Assembly: GCA_958496175.1 (NCBI GenBank)
Contig: OY292280.1
Span: 744,001-808,000 of the forward strand
DNA from: Sisyra terminalis
Taxonomy: Eukaryota > Arthropoda > Insecta > Neuroptera > Sisyridae
DNA: 64,000 bases
Reading direction: 5' to 3'
Positions 1 to 14,700 of this stretch are shown here, one piece after another. Position 1 is the first letter of the stretch; every line of letters begins with the position of its first letter. The position numbers and the translations under genes are program-made. The notes below the pieces were generated by a model that did no database searches, was not told the DNA's origin, and worked only from the letters and a program-made list of their open reading frames with translations.

Positions 1-2625
1 TTACTTTATTTTTTTGTAAAATTTGTGTTTTATGTGATTGTATAAAAATATCTTCTTTTTCACTTTTATTATATTCTAGTTATCATTTTGAATATTAAAA
101 TTTAAAGCAAAATCGGTTCAAAATTTCAAGCAAAGAGATCAATTCACGAAAGTTTCGTTAATATTCGACACATTTTTTTTCTTTGTATTTTCCTAAATTA
201 ATTTCTGCGTATTTAAAAGTATCCTTATCAACCACATTAAAGTCAAGATTGATATTTAATTTGATGACTTATAAAATTATTTTTTCCAGAGTTTCAATAA
301 TTAAGAAAGGACTGAAAATTTATACTATTTAGTGCATAGACCCCTCATGAACGTAAATAATCATTTAAATTTTGGTTACCACAGATGACGCCATATAATA
401 GAGAAACTTTAATTTTTCCAAATCCAACAATACCTTCCAATTACCCTATCACTCACATTAAATTGACTATAATTTTGGTTCTAGTTACTACATACATATT
501 ATGTATAATAGATAAAAAAAACATCAAATAATTTTTTCAATGTTAAAGTCGCTAGCGACTTCCCACTGAGATGTCCACCATTGTAAAAAAATCAGCTATA
601 ATAAAGAACAATTGAGTGAAATTAATCAAGTCCTGATCTTTACTAAACGCAAAAAAGAACTATCATTTCTAATGGATTAAGTAGCTAAGTAAGTAAGCTA
701 AAATCGGATGTGTCAAGAATCACGTTCCGAGGAGCTTTTGGAAAGTTTTTGTTTTACTAAATTATTCAATCTTACCTCAGAAATGTCCAATCGATGTGAT
801 CTAGCAATATTTTATACAAAGTGTTCCCAAAATCTGACCATCAATTTTAAGACTATAATTAATTTTGTGATTGTAGTCTGTAAAACTTTAAAATCATTAA
901 AAAGTTTTACTGTCGTTGCCATTTTGTTATAAAATACCATAGTTACCGACGTGAACTGTAATTTTCGGACAGATTTTTGGAGCAAAAGATAATGCGGGGG
1001 CCATTATTTCACAAACGTCCTATTTGAAACCATTTGAAATGTGGGACTATTCATAAATTACACAAGGTGCATTGAGCAAAAGAAAGCATACCAAAGGATA
1101 TAAAGGATACTATTTTGTCTCATAAAAGAAAAAGAGGGGTCTAAAAAGAACAAAAGTTACCTGACAAAATTTATGAGTGATCCCGAATGTTAAAAAAATC
1201 GAGACTCCTCCAATTTTTGGCCAAAACACCAATATTTTTATCTACACTATAATTATATATAGTTACTAATGTAGAACCCGTTAGGTTCCATCCTAACGGA
1301 AAGTATTACGGACAAAAATCAGCTGCTTTAACTACAACGAAAACGTCTCACCGATCAGCAATCTTAATATATAAGATTGGTCCAATGGGTAGAACAATAT
1401 ACAAGACAAAAAGTGTGTAATTATTGATCTTTAATAACTGATATTTCTATTGTTATCTTATCGTAAATTTTGTTTAAGATATGCCATTAAAAACTTAATT
1501 ACTCAATTGATTTAAATGAAAGTTCAATCCCTAGTTTTTCTCTAAACGGAAATGTTTTGATTTGAATAATTTTATAAGTTCGTATTTTTGATAAATGGTT
1601 TATAGTAAGGATTTGTTAAATTCGCAGAAACGTCTAGTTGCAAATACAGTCACGAGATTAAACTTCTTCTCGTAAAATAAAACCGTTTCAATTAATGGTG
1701 TTAAAATATCACAAAAGACAATAACTTTTTGGATCTATGAAAGTGAAACGATCCCAAAATTTACTGATAACTTCTACTTAGTAATTATTGATTTAGGGAA
1801 GTTCTCTACAAGATGCATGAACAGTTCTTAACAACTGCTCCAGATTGAATTGAAATTTTGATTGTATTGCAGAGAGTTTATGACTGTTAAACTGCAGTAC
1901 ATACAAAGATGGTGAGTCTCAGGAATCGTGTGATTTTATTAAAATAATTCCGGTACTTTCGAATGAAAACCTGCAAATATTTTATTTAAAAAAAAAAAAG
2001 ATTTTCTTTAGACCATAAAATTTTTGATTTTTCATCGTAATTATTTGTTAATTTCGGATTGAAAAATAATTTCCTATGCAAACATACATGATTTTACTTT
2101 TTGAAAAAGTATAACTATTTTTTTATTCATTCAATCATAGAATCTTCTTCAGATATAAGAATGTTATTCCTGAGATATTTTTCCATAATTCAGTCTAAAT
2201 TTGTGACAAATGAGTTGTTAATTCCTCTAAGTAGAGAACTTCTTTGAATAAGAAACGAAAAAAAAAGGTTTCACTTAAAAATTAAAATTCAACTAACTTA
2301 ACATTGAAATGAAATAAATCAAATTAGAAACAAATTAAAACGAACACCCCTTGGCTAACTTTTAAGAAAAACTTAACTGCAAACTGTACATAGTCAATAT
2401 TTGGTAAAAATTTACAAAATTATTTTGTACAAATAGCTTATAGTATTCAATTTCATTTTTAATCTAAAAATATTTTTTTTTCTTGTAATTTTTCTGTTTA
2501 CTTTGAGACCAGTATAAAACCTTCTGGATAAAATAATTTTTCGATTTAGTATCCTTGCAAAAGCAACTGAAACTGCTATAGTTTTTTTTTTTAAATCACA
2601 CAAAATAAGCCAGCACAAGGTGTTT
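1..2625. other. 3' flank and 3' UTR of cnc
   Basis: No coding region is supportable here. The part nearest 2625 must hold the cnc 3' UTR, because the cnc stop codon lies at 2626-2628 on the minus strand. The rest is AT-rich with scattered A and T runs. Short open frames (such as 708-932 and 2412-2684) have low-complexity, AT-driven composition and no recognisable domain. I see no element with clear terminal repeats in this stretch. Confidence 0.6.
2122..2127 (-). terminator. candidate cnc polyadenylation signal
   Basis: The minus strand reads AATAAA about 500 bp past the cnc stop codon. It is a plausible poly(A) signal, but another AATAAA lies farther on, near 1980-1985, and such hexamers are common by chance in AT-rich DNA. 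Confidence 0.25.
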
Positions 2626-2763
2626 TTAGGGTTGTGGTTTTTTATGTGGATCTTTCGGGTCTGTGGAGTTCCCCTTCGGAACAATTATAACGGTGCCATC
2701 GGCTGATTGTTGCAAACTGTACAAATTTGGCGAGTAAAGATTTCCCTCATGATCTCGCAGGTG
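2626..2763 (-). CDS. cnc: cnc exon 15: C-terminal tail
   Basis: Last coding exon, 46 codons including stop. It follows an AG acceptor at 2764-2765 and encodes a Neh3-like tail beginning [13 protein letters not shown], with the conserved VIIVPK block and a Lys/Pro-rich end. In Nrf proteins this tail follows the leucine zipper and contributes to transactivation. Confidence 0.9.
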   Translation of the reverse strand, partial: HLRDHEGNLYSPNLYSLQQSADGTVIIVPKGNSTDPKDPHKKPQP

Positions 2764-5700
2764 CTGCATACGAAAACTCAAAATAAAAATCGATTTCCAT
2801 TTAAAATTGTCTACAATCTTACCCTAAAAACGTGACGATATAATTGAGAAAACTTTTCCTTGATGCGTTGGAGTTCGGAGATCATAAATTCCCGTTCAGA
2901 CAACAAACAGTGCTTCTTGTCTCGCATGTCTTTTACTTCTCCGGCAAGATTTAAAATTTGATCTAGTTTACGTTTGCGGCAATTTTGAGCAGCGACCTAG
3001 AAAGTGTGGAAGTAATAGAAGATGAAAGGATGCCGAAAAGTGGTAGTTCTTACCTTATTTTTGCCGCGTCGTCGAATATCTCGAATCAGACTAAGCTGCG
3101 GTTCACTCAAGTCGAATTTGGAAAGTCTTTCGTTAAATTCGTCCATCGGAAGATTGATTATGTCATCGACTGACATAGGAACGTTCAGTGCCCGTGCTCG
3201 TTTTTCGTCGCGGGTCAAATGCGGCTCCTCCTCACATTTACCTCCTTAAATAAACCCTCTGTTAACATCTCGGAATGAGTCTTAAACTTAGATTATAAAT
3301 AAACACCAGAAGCTTAATTCTTCTGATCACAACTAGCTAACATATTGTTAAATACTGCTGTGTAATTTGCGTTTAAATTCCATCGAGAAACATCGATGAA
3401 TATCACTAGAACCGATGTTTCTCGATCACACTATAAATCATCATATGCGAAGATTTCAATGAACAGTACATGCACGGCATGGTCTAAGTCTAAAGCTTTC
3501 TATTAATCTACCTTTAACTTTATCTCGAAATACCGGCCGTTGCATCGTTCCTGTACTTTCTGGCGGAAGGCCGTATGTGTGATTGTGGTGGATGTGATCC
3601 AAAACGGAACGACCAGAATGAATATGGCCACTTGGTTCCATCGAACATGGAAATTTAATATCGTTCATTTTCGGACGAGATGAACCACCAATTGGCTACA
3701 AAATAATTAATCATAAGTAACTATTTCAAAGGTCTAAGTAATCATTCAATTATTTACTTGTGCACTACGAATATCCACGGAATTTAATCCGGATATATTA
3801 TTATACTCATACTTTATGGCAGCGGGTGGATTCGTTGTTTGATCCTAAGAAAAAAAAAACAAAAATTAACTTCTTGTCTCCTAAACTGTGTGTTGGGTAT
3901 TGGAAACTGAACAACTTCGAAAATTTTCGGAAATAGCGATTACGGAAAAAATTAACCGAAATAGTAAACTAAGATATCGTTAAGGCACAATAGGGATACA
4001 ATATAGCGAAACTTGCAAAAGAAGATTAAGATATTAGATTTGTTGGAAACTTACTTGGAAAAATCGTTTTCCAAACATGTGGTGTTTCTTTTGGGCAACT
4101 GGAGACATTCTCCTGGCATCCGATCCCAATAAGTTATTCGTTTGTTGTCTACTATAACTATAATCGTAAGGTCTGTATTTGCTGTAAAAAATAATACTCA
4201 ATTCAGAGAATTCTGAACAAATTATTGAGATAGTACTTAGTGTGATCTACGGCATAATGGCCTGAATGATCAGCATTATGGCCGGAGTCTGAGGTGGCAT
4301 CACCCCATTCGTTGTCAGATAAGGAAGGCACACGTTCTGAACCCATCGAGCTTACTGCACTATCGCTAGAAGCATCCATTCGCTCAGAAGCAGCTGCCAT
4401 ATCCATTCTGGAAGTGTTCGTCATTGTCCCATTCCCAAGTCCTCCTCCTCCGTCCAGCATCCGCATAGGATACATACCTGGACACATAATCCATTTTTAT
4501 TCAACTCATAACAAAAGTCTCTTCACTTTGAAAAAACTACTCCACCTAAATTGATGGCAAATTCCCACTTACCTTCACTCATAGCCATGTCCATCAACTG
4601 TAAGTCTTCTTCGTTTAAAATTGAATTGAAGAAGCCATCAGTGGCATTTCCAATTTCTGAGGATGAATTCTAGAATGGGATAATAACACACTTAGAATCT
4701 GTAATGATAACGTTCAGAAGTACTATGATATCATACCGGAAAATACATTATGTCGTGGGGATTGTTTTCCATTTTATATGTGCCAGCAGCTCCGGTTTCA
4801 TTCATCATTTCCGTCGTATTTGTTAAATTGATTGAAGTTGCAACTGCCGAGCCTAAGTTTGTTCCATCTAAAAACAACCATTTTATGTACTAAAAGTATT
4901 TTTTTATTATTTTATTTTTGAGATTCCTCATAAAAAATGTAAGCAAACTAGAAACAAATATACATATATGGTCCGTAATTGCGAATATTTCATCCGTATA
5001 CCGAAATGTTGATACTTAATTAACTATGTCCGTAAACCGGGGGATTGCTGTATAATATATTCAGTTTATTTCAGAAAGCAGTCAATATATCAAGGATTAC
5101 GTGCAATCGGGAAGCATTGCATGCCGTAAGTGAGATCAGCCAATTGCGGTCTTGGAATAGTTCATGTAATATATTATTGTCTAGGAAGATTACTTACTTA
5201 TGTTGGCGAAATGACTGATTCCGTGAGGTTCAGTGGCCATGGGAGATGCCAGACTGACATTGTGGGTGAGAACACCTCGGGGTTCGGAACCGTAGGTTCC
5301 GGAAACATGTGAAGGGTGTCCATGCATGTGGTGTGGGTGGCCTAAGTGTTGGAGGGCCGCTACCGCATGATGAGCTGCATGGGCGCTGAAAGCTGCTGCG
5401 TGGGCATGATGTGAAGATCCTGGCAACACAGCCGAAGCTCCACTGCCATCACTCAAAAATCCAGCCACATCCTGCCACCGTTGCTCATTCATACGAACAT
5501 ACGGCATGTGACTCTAAAACAGCGACATTTCTTTTAACTTGACCGATAAGACCAAGTGCTTGTGACAAACCTGGAAAGCATGAGGATGGGTGGAATGAAA
5601 TTGCGCGGTTTGTAACATTGCGAGAATATCGTCCTCGTCAGAGGCTACGTCTTTTAAAATGGAAGCAGATGAAACACTGGCTGAATCGCCACTTCCAAGC

Positions 5701-8700
5701 ACATCTAGCAGCGGAGATTCCCGTCTCCGTTCAGAGTCGTACAATTCCTTTAACGACACAAATGAAAAAGAAGGAAAGCGAGCCAAGCGGTGTGGACTTA
5801 CCTGAGAACATTCGTCGTCCAATTCGTTTAGGTGCAATGGCTCTTCGAAGAGCAAATCTGGCAACGATAGCGGAAGAGTTCCCAAGTCTTCCAAAGGGAT
5901 TCCCGACAGCGAATTATCGCAAGGCACGGACGGTAAATTGGACCGCAAGCCCCCTTTCAATACATATTCTCCTGAAAACAAAAGTTCTCGTTGAAATGCA
6001 GAAAGGTCGATCCGACAAAGTGGCTTCGTCGTTTCGGACCTTCGTCCGATCTTGTCGCGATAAGACCTCTTAACTATCTCAATTAATGCCAACTTGTCGA
6101 ATGATCAGAATTTTCGAATTTTTCGCTTTTGATATTTTAATTGTGACAGGTGCCTAGTGAACATGGGGAGCAAATAAAGATAATATTTGTTTAATAAGGG
6201 TGTTGGGGTTGGCTTTTAACAAGCTAAAAAAATAACGATCCAAAAATGTTTTATTGTGGAAGATTGACGTTGAATTTTTATTGAAGAGGCCTCTTGATGT
6301 CTAGACGATCTGAAGGACCTTTAAACCGGCTGTCAAGACATTCGACTATCATCCACCTCCACCTCATTCCAATCAAAAGAATTCCAAAATTTCTGTCGAG
6401 TATCTCCACATCTATATTTCACACGCCAAAAAGAAAATATCGGTCGACAAAAAACCAAAAAACCCACTTACATAATGCATATAGATACACATACCTAATA
6501 TTCACCCTACAAAAAATACAAGTTATTGTATCATGGAGCGTTGGTGGTTTTTCACAGGAATTGTGTGAATTGTTTTTAATAATTTTGCTATTTTCGGAAT
6601 ATCAATTACCTACATAGATAGGCTACAACCTAGCTACGTTTTATTTAAAAGCCATTCTCAAATAGCTTCTCGTTTTACAACAAAAATATGTTTGCTTTTT
6701 TCATTTCTCCCTTAAAAAATGTGTAGATAATTTTTGGACATTTCAGCCAAAATTTGTGAAAATTTTGCTGCTAATTCTTTGAAAAAGAATCCTTATTATT
6801 GTAATTGAAATTGGGGCCCCATTTTTAATGAATGTGCTATTAAAAGGTGGAGCCTAAAGTTGATCTATAAAAAAACCTGACTTGGCTACCTGATTTAATC
6901 GAAAAACCTCCCTTCTTTTGTGAGATGTTCGAATAAAATCGAGAGGAAATAAATTGGATTGATTTCTAGGAAAATTAGAGGAAATATTTATTTTAAAAAA
7001 TTTGAAATCTTTGGCAGTGATGCCGTGGCACGTTAAGGGTTGTATTTGTCTCTAGGGATGTTTTTTTCTTTGTACCTGAGATTCAAGTGGTCTATTTCTG
7101 CACTCTACCTGTTCAAAAATTTCAATTAAGACGGACAATAGAAAATGAATATTGATTTAAAATGGGAAAGAGAAGAAAGGAGAAAAAATAGTTACTCTCA
7201 CTTTTAATTAATAATGCAAGGTCAGAAGAGAGTGATTAAAAAAAAGGGTGGTTTCGTGACTTTTTCTGTCGCATTTTATTGCAAAATTAATTTTTTCTTT
7301 TGGGTGAATTAATTTTATCTATAGAGATCCATTTGAAGGCCTTTCGCTTGCATTTTGATCTAAATTCAATTGTTTGCAAATGGCGACTGCACCATTATGG
7401 AAATGCGCGTTGGAACAATAAGGTTATGTGTTTCATGGACTTTGATCGAATTGTTAATGGGATTTGATTTTAGGCGAAAAATACAAAAGCGTTTACGATT
7501 GAAAAATTGAAATTATTATTAATGATTTATCCGTCGAGGCTGGTATTGACTTGTTTTATGATTAATGGATTTTCGAAAGAACAATTTTTCGATTTGAATA
7601 TTTTTAAGTGAAGATCCAAAAGACCGAAAACCCGCCCGTCTGTTCACCAAAACCGTTCAAAAGAATGGACGGCAAAAAGACAATGGAAATTTGTATGAAT
7701 TCGAAATTCGGGATACATGGACCCGAAATCATCACAACTCTCCAGAGATTTTCGATGTTATGATAAATGATCGTTTGCTTTTCGGTCCAAAAACTGCCAC
7801 AAATATTTTCTTTCAAATATCTACCACAATAAACATTTTATTATAACTTCCTACTTCCAATAAAATTACAGGTAATGCAAGATCTGATAACATCAATCGT
7901 GAACATTTTTAAGTTTTCTCCATTGACTTCTATTTCTCCAATATGTTTCCTTATTTGAAAGGATCATACAACTGGAAAACGTCGTTACATTAAAAACCTT
8001 TTAATATATTCACGGTAAACTCTGTTCCTGGGAAATCTGAAATTTAACCAGGAAACAGTTGCTACATCGCTGTGTGCAGTGTTACACTATATGCAGTAGT
8101 TTATGGTATATGCAAGCTACGGTGTCCGTTATTTTCCAAATTAATTTTTTTACAGCGATCACCCCCTGAATTTTTAGTTTAAGAAAAGTCAAATAATCCC
8201 ATGTTATTTAAATGGTAAAAGTAACATAATTCCGGCACGGTTTAATCAAGAAATTAAGAGCTTAATTGTGTTGAATACTTTTTTTTATATCTTAAACTAA
8301 AAATTCAGGGGACGATCGCTGTAAAAAAATCAATTTGGGAAATAACGGGCACCCTAATGTAAGGGGGCATGGTTGAAATGGGATCATATTGGATGTTGTA
8401 GAAGAAAAATTTAAATGGATCAAGAAAACAGGAAGAAGATGGTTTCGAATTTGGAACTATGAAAATAAGACGAAAAACTTCGCCAATGGCAGAAGATGTT
8501 GGAGTCCTGAAGAGTTCAACTATAGCTAATAAGAACACAATACTTTCATAGCACTTAGTTAAATAGTATTTAATATCGGAAAATTTACATTTGCACTATT
8601 TTACCAGAAAAAATATTTTCTCTTCAATTCATAGCTAAATAATTGTAGGTAAACATGTGAAAGAAAAAGAAGCCAACAATTTGCTATTTAGATATAATTC

Positions 8701-11700
8701 ATTGTTTCACTCAGTACCTATAGATTAGGTATCATTTAAATAAAATAATGGAATTCCTCGCTTAAATATAAATAAGGGATGAAAAAATGCAGTCTACCTA
8801 TTCGAATGGGACATTATTGGATATGGTTAATTTATGTTGAGATATAATTTTCTTTAAAGTTAAAACGGTATGTTGAGGTATAGACAATTTTTGATAGGAA
8901 AATTGTAACAATATTTAATTGCACGACTGATGTTAAAGATAAACAGAAAATATTCTAAATATTACTATACCACGCGTATGAAGCTGAAGGTATAAGCTCA
9001 TTATATGCAAATGTTAAAGAAACTCGATTGTTGGAGAGTTGTTAATATTTATTAAGAAATCATGGCTCGATTTTTGTTGGGTATCTCCTATATTAACTTT
9101 GTTTACTTTCGGAAAAAAAATATGACAGTCTGACTACTGTGAGACCACTAAGTGAGAATGATATTTGAGGTAAATATTTTTTTAAAATATATTTATGAAA
9201 ATCTTTTTAGTCAATATTTATGGTTTGGCTGTTGAAAGGCCAAATTTTTGATTTGGATCACCGAAAAATGCACTTAAAAACATCCGAAGATGTAGATAGG
9301 GGTCCCGAGTTAGGTGGTGGAGGTAGAACGTGCGGGGGAAGCACTTTAATGACTTTATTAAAATTTCGAAAAAAGGATCTAGACACGAAATCGAATTGAA
9401 AAGAATCGAAAAAACGTGAGGACAATGTGAGACCTAACGAAGTAACAACCCCCGTTAGAGAGCAATCAAGTTCAACCCTCTTCGAGGACAATTGGCCACA
9501 GAGAACCAGAAGCTGCACAAATTCAATATCGAGCGATGACTAGTCCTTTTTTGTCAATGCCTCTCCGGTAATGACAAAAGGATCAAAATTTCATACGGAA
9601 TTATGATTAATATTTCGGAAATTACCTTTGAATATTTTTGACAAAATATTAATGGATTTTGGAATGATTGCGTCCTGAATACGAAATACCGAATCCTGTC
9701 ACCCAAAAGATATGAACATCAAACAAACAGTTCAATCCTATTTTTCAATGGTTATTTACCGTCGCTTCTTAACTGGTAGCCATTAGCGACTATAGCGTTT
9801 ATAAAAAACCGTAAGCCGAGAAGTACCTATACAAAAATTTGGTCATCACCAAATTTAGTTTCGAATAAGCCAATTAATCACTCGTCCCACTAGTAAACTA
9901 ATTATTTTGTTATTTTTTAAAATTGTATTTACCGTCGCTTCATCAAATCTTAGATTTTTACGTTTTCAAAACTATTGAAAATTCATTACAATTTTCAAAT
10001 CTCAAATTTGGTTACAAAGTCGTACCTATTTTGATTCGTAGGGTTGATTCTATTTATATGCCAAACGAAATAAATTAAAAAACAAATGGTTGAAATAATA
10101 TATACCTAAAATAAATTGTAGTCTTATGAGTTTTGAAAATTTTCAATTTTCCTAGTGGGAAACTAAAAATGTTAATTAAAATTACTTGATAACAAGTTTC
10201 ACGAGGAAAATAAATTTGTGATATATACGAAAGTTAATTGGAATATCTATAGATATCTATGTTGTTACGGTCTTAGGAATTTTCAAATATTTTAATTCGA
10301 TAAGTTCGATAAAACGAGTAACGACATTAATTATAATTTCGTTTTAAAAACTAGGATAAATATCCACTGATTAATTATCAGTCATTCTTTTATTTTTGTG
10401 TCTATCATTTGTTTCTAAGGCTTTATAATTTCCTACATCTACCGATAGGATTGTGAAGTACTGAATCAAATAACTAAGAATTTAACCAAATTTTTAAGCT
10501 TTTAAAGGGGATGTTTTGTGGTAGTAAGGGTTGTTATGGTGGCTTCCTTTCGTTAATGTTTGAAGTAAAAAAAAAACTATCATCTATAGATTTTATGATT
10601 TTCCCTCCTTAGATCCGGGGCTATTGGAAAGTAGGTACCGTTGGTTTGTTTGTAGATAATTGAAATTAATTTGGTGTAGTGAAAAAAATTAATTAATTCT
10701 TGGAACTAGTCAAGGATTTCCTGATTGATTCGATTGGTGGATTCCAGAGGAATGTATGAATATGAAGGAAATTTGACGATCTACGTGCGATATTGGGGCC
10801 GAAAATCGAAATTGGTTAGCGGTAAAAATGAAATGGAAAAAATTGGTACCGTTTTTTTTTCTATTATGTGCGACGTAACGGTGTCAGACATTTTGCTTAG
10901 ACTGGGCCAGCGTTTGCGCATTATCACCGTGATTCGACATTTTCCATTTGGAGGACCTTCACGTCTGCGGTATATTTGAGTGTTTTGAGCTCGAATTGTC
11001 TGCATCATCTCGACAATTTGTGGACAATCATCCTCCGAATTAGACTGACAATTTGTCGCTAAACTTTAGCCCAATTAACCTGGTTTCCGGTTATTATTTT
11101 TGTTTTCTTTGTGTTGGTAAGGAATGTGTTAAATCGCTAATTTATGGGGAGTACTGTAGTTGTGATTGATTTTTTGTGTGGGAATTTTCCGCGACTAGTC
11201 GACCGATTCGGTTAGGGATGAAGCCTTGCGTAAGGGATGCTTTTGATGAATGTTGGTTCATAGCCAGTTCCCGCCTTTGGCTTTTCAATGTGAAAGAGAT
11301 GAGCACAGCGATTGGTCCGAGTCGAATCGAGACTCCGCCTAATTTTCTCCCGCGTCAGGCTCCATCTTGTTCATAACTAACAATCGATCAGAAACTACAA
11401 TCTACAACTCTCTATTATAATATTTTTTCATATTATAATTTTTTCTAATATCCCGACTTTTCCCCTTGAATTTCAACTAATTTAACATCAATTTCTGCTA
11501 ACAAATGCGCCACACATCACCCTTGTCCTTACGAATTTCAAACAAACAAAAGACTATCGTTACTCAATAAACAAAAGACTACAGATTAGCATATCAAAAT
11601 GGTCTCCAAAGTTAAAAAAATCAAGTTTCTATTCCATCTTTTATTAAATTAATTAAATTCTATATAAATTATGCAGTTCTGAATTACATTTTGTGCAATA

Positions 11701-14700
11701 ACACTTTTATTTGAAGTAATATAGAGGTCGCTTATTTTTCTGTTAAAAACAAAAATCTGTACAATCGCACACTTTTGATTTAGTTTGTGCAGTTCTAGAA
11801 GATTTTTAAAAAAAATACTTAAGTAGTTAAGAAAGTTTTATAGATAGGTACTATAAAAAAATAACGATTGATACAATTATGAATTATCTTGATATTAATA
11901 AAATATTCGGCTTATGTTTTTTTTAACACCGTCAGATCTGACAACATTACATTTTCTCCGTTGTTTTTAATTTAATTCACGAATAAATCGGCCAATAATA
12001 AAAATTTAGTCACAAAAGAGAAAATGATACTATACTATGATTCCTACTATAGTTTTTCCAAACCAATTTACACTAAAAATATCTATTAGGTATTTTCAAT
12101 TTATTTTTTAAAGTTAGAAAGTTGTTGAAGGAATATAAATTACGATAGAAAAGCTAGTCAGAGAATTGGTTTATGCACAAAGAGGAGTAGATATCGATTT
12201 ATTCCTTTATTTGCAATATTTTTTGTTGGTACATCCCTCGGGAAAGTCTAGCGAAAAGGTTTGGGGTCGACATTCAAAACAAAAGCGTCCCCTAGAGTTT
12301 GTCAATCATGTCGAGGGATTTTATCTTGAAAAACGGAAAAGTGTAATTTTCGTTTTGATAGCGAGGAAATTTAAGCTTACGTGCACCAGGACTAAGTTTG
12401 GAGAGCTTTAACCCCTGTAGCCTCAAGCTTACAGTTCCCTGGATCCCTATTTCACCTAATGTAAGTCGAGAAAATTTTAAAAAACCAACATTTTAGTAGG
12501 ATTAGGGTTGGAGATCCGCAATTTTTCTATGTGAAGGAAAATTCTAGGTTAGATGAACATGCGCATCAAAAAGAACATTAAGCGACAGCGAAATTTTTGA
12601 GGTTAAAATGTTGAAGCAATTAACATATTTCGTGGTTGTTATCAGATGAAAATGAAATTCTTAATGAAATTCAAACGTCAGCTTTAGTGTGGTCTTATTG
12701 GATTAAAATTGAGACTCAGAAAAAAAAACGACAGCGATTAAATCGAGGATAGATCATGGATCGTGATTCGATAAGATTTATGGATCAATGCCATTTAAAA
12801 TGTTTCAAATGTGATGAAAGGCAAATTTGGTTATAGATCAAATCTCACTAAGCCGCACACGTACCTAAACATAATATAACACAGAGGTTTTTCATTTGTT
12901 TTCAAAATGGCTGTCTTAATTTTGTTAATGAAGAATTTTCAATAGAAAACAAATGATAATTGGTCCTTTGGAAAGTTTGCGGATTTTTGTTAATTTAAAA
13001 TATCTAAACCAAATTAATATCTCAATGAAAATTATTGCAATTTAATCAAAGTTTATATAAAATTTAGATAGAAAAACCGGCTCAAGTTTACTTGAGCACA
13101 CCCACAATCTGGCAACGTTGGATTTTCGACTTTGTTTTTCATTTAATTCGCGATTTTTTTTGATGATTTAATTCTAATATGGTATAATTCTCTCTTTTGT
13201 GGCTAAATTTTCATTATGGGCCGATTTAATCGCGAATTAAATTAAAAACAAAATCGAAAATGCAACATTGCCTGATTGTGGGTGTGCTAAAGTACACATG
13301 AGCCGAAAAACCTTATTGATAAATACCAACCCTAAGGTTTGGACCAATATTCTTTTTGAGATATCTTTATTTCAAATTTACAGTATAAGAAATTATCTGT
13401 TGATAAATCCTGCACGTATCACTATTGTTAGGTGAAAATACTCATGTGGTCTATATCCTCCGAATAAAATTTTATATGAGAGATAAATGTCACAACCTAG
13501 ATGTGAAAATACTGACCCTGAAATGACTAAAAATTCTTTACACTTCTCTAAACATCGAGAAAAAGGATTAAGTTATAAATTTTGAAAAAAAAAAAAACAA
13601 AAAAGAAACCAAGAAAACAAGTATAATATATAAAAGAGCTACTGGAAGGAGTTGAGTTTCAATGTAGTGAATCAAGTAGGTACCTACTTACATGATTTGG
13701 CAAAAGTAAGCATGATTTTTGAATAAATTTTCGATCATTGATTTGAGAAAAACATGTCCCATAAAAGTACCTAATTTTAGTCAAATATACAAAAAATATT
13801 TATTTGTTTCTGCGTTAGGGTGGAAAAACCATAATAAAAATACCGAGGTTGACCATAATTCACAAAGAACGGGAACTCTAATTTTTGTTCGTCTTTAAAA
13901 CATTTTCAATATTCCGATAAGTTATTTAGAATAAACAATTATTTGAGATGCAATTATCTATTTATATTGGCAAATTTCAATTTGTTTTTCCGCTGGAGCG
14001 GAAAATTGGTTCGAGTATCTATGCGTTTTTTGATCGAAAATTCGCTTGTAAATCGAAATAAAAGATTTGAAAATGATTACAGATTTTTCCGTTCTAATGG
14101 AAAATCGTACCGGAAGGAAATATTATAAGTAATATTATTATTCGCCTTTATTCGAAAACTTTCCTTAAATTCATACATTTTTAGACGCTACAGCGGAAAA
14201 ACGCATGAAAGCTTGTAAACGCAAGTAGACTTGTTTAAAAGATTAACTAATTATTAAGCTCTCATTAGTAATTAGAGCTCCAGTTTTAGTCCGGAGACTC
14301 CTGAAAAATTAAGCTTTCTCCAGACTCGAGTTTATACAAAAAAAAAAGGATTTTTTGTTTTTATTTTGAACACTTTTTCTTGTAAATATATCTTCCTTTT
14401 ATTAAATGCATCTTTCCGAATTAAGGCATAAAATCTCCAGACTTTCTGAAATTTAGAATTGGTAACTCTACTAATTACTATGGTTTTTGATTAATGTGCG
14501 GTTTGTAGCAAGTTTCAGCATGTGGATTTTCATTCCTTACCAGTAGAAAAAAAATTATATTTTTTAACACATCTAGGTCCTTTTTACAGGTTTTTCAATT
14601 GGCTATGACTGTTGTAAAAGCGATATTTTCCTCAAATTAATGTGAGAAAAATTATTAATGTATTTTGAAAAAAATATTTATGTAGGTATATCGACTATTT

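Noticed and set aside
5972..6092. Reading frame of cnc exon 4 continues upstream, suggesting an alternative first exon
   Set aside because: The extension starts at a TTG, has no ATG and crosses a good splice acceptor. The ETGE motif requires splicing at 5972.
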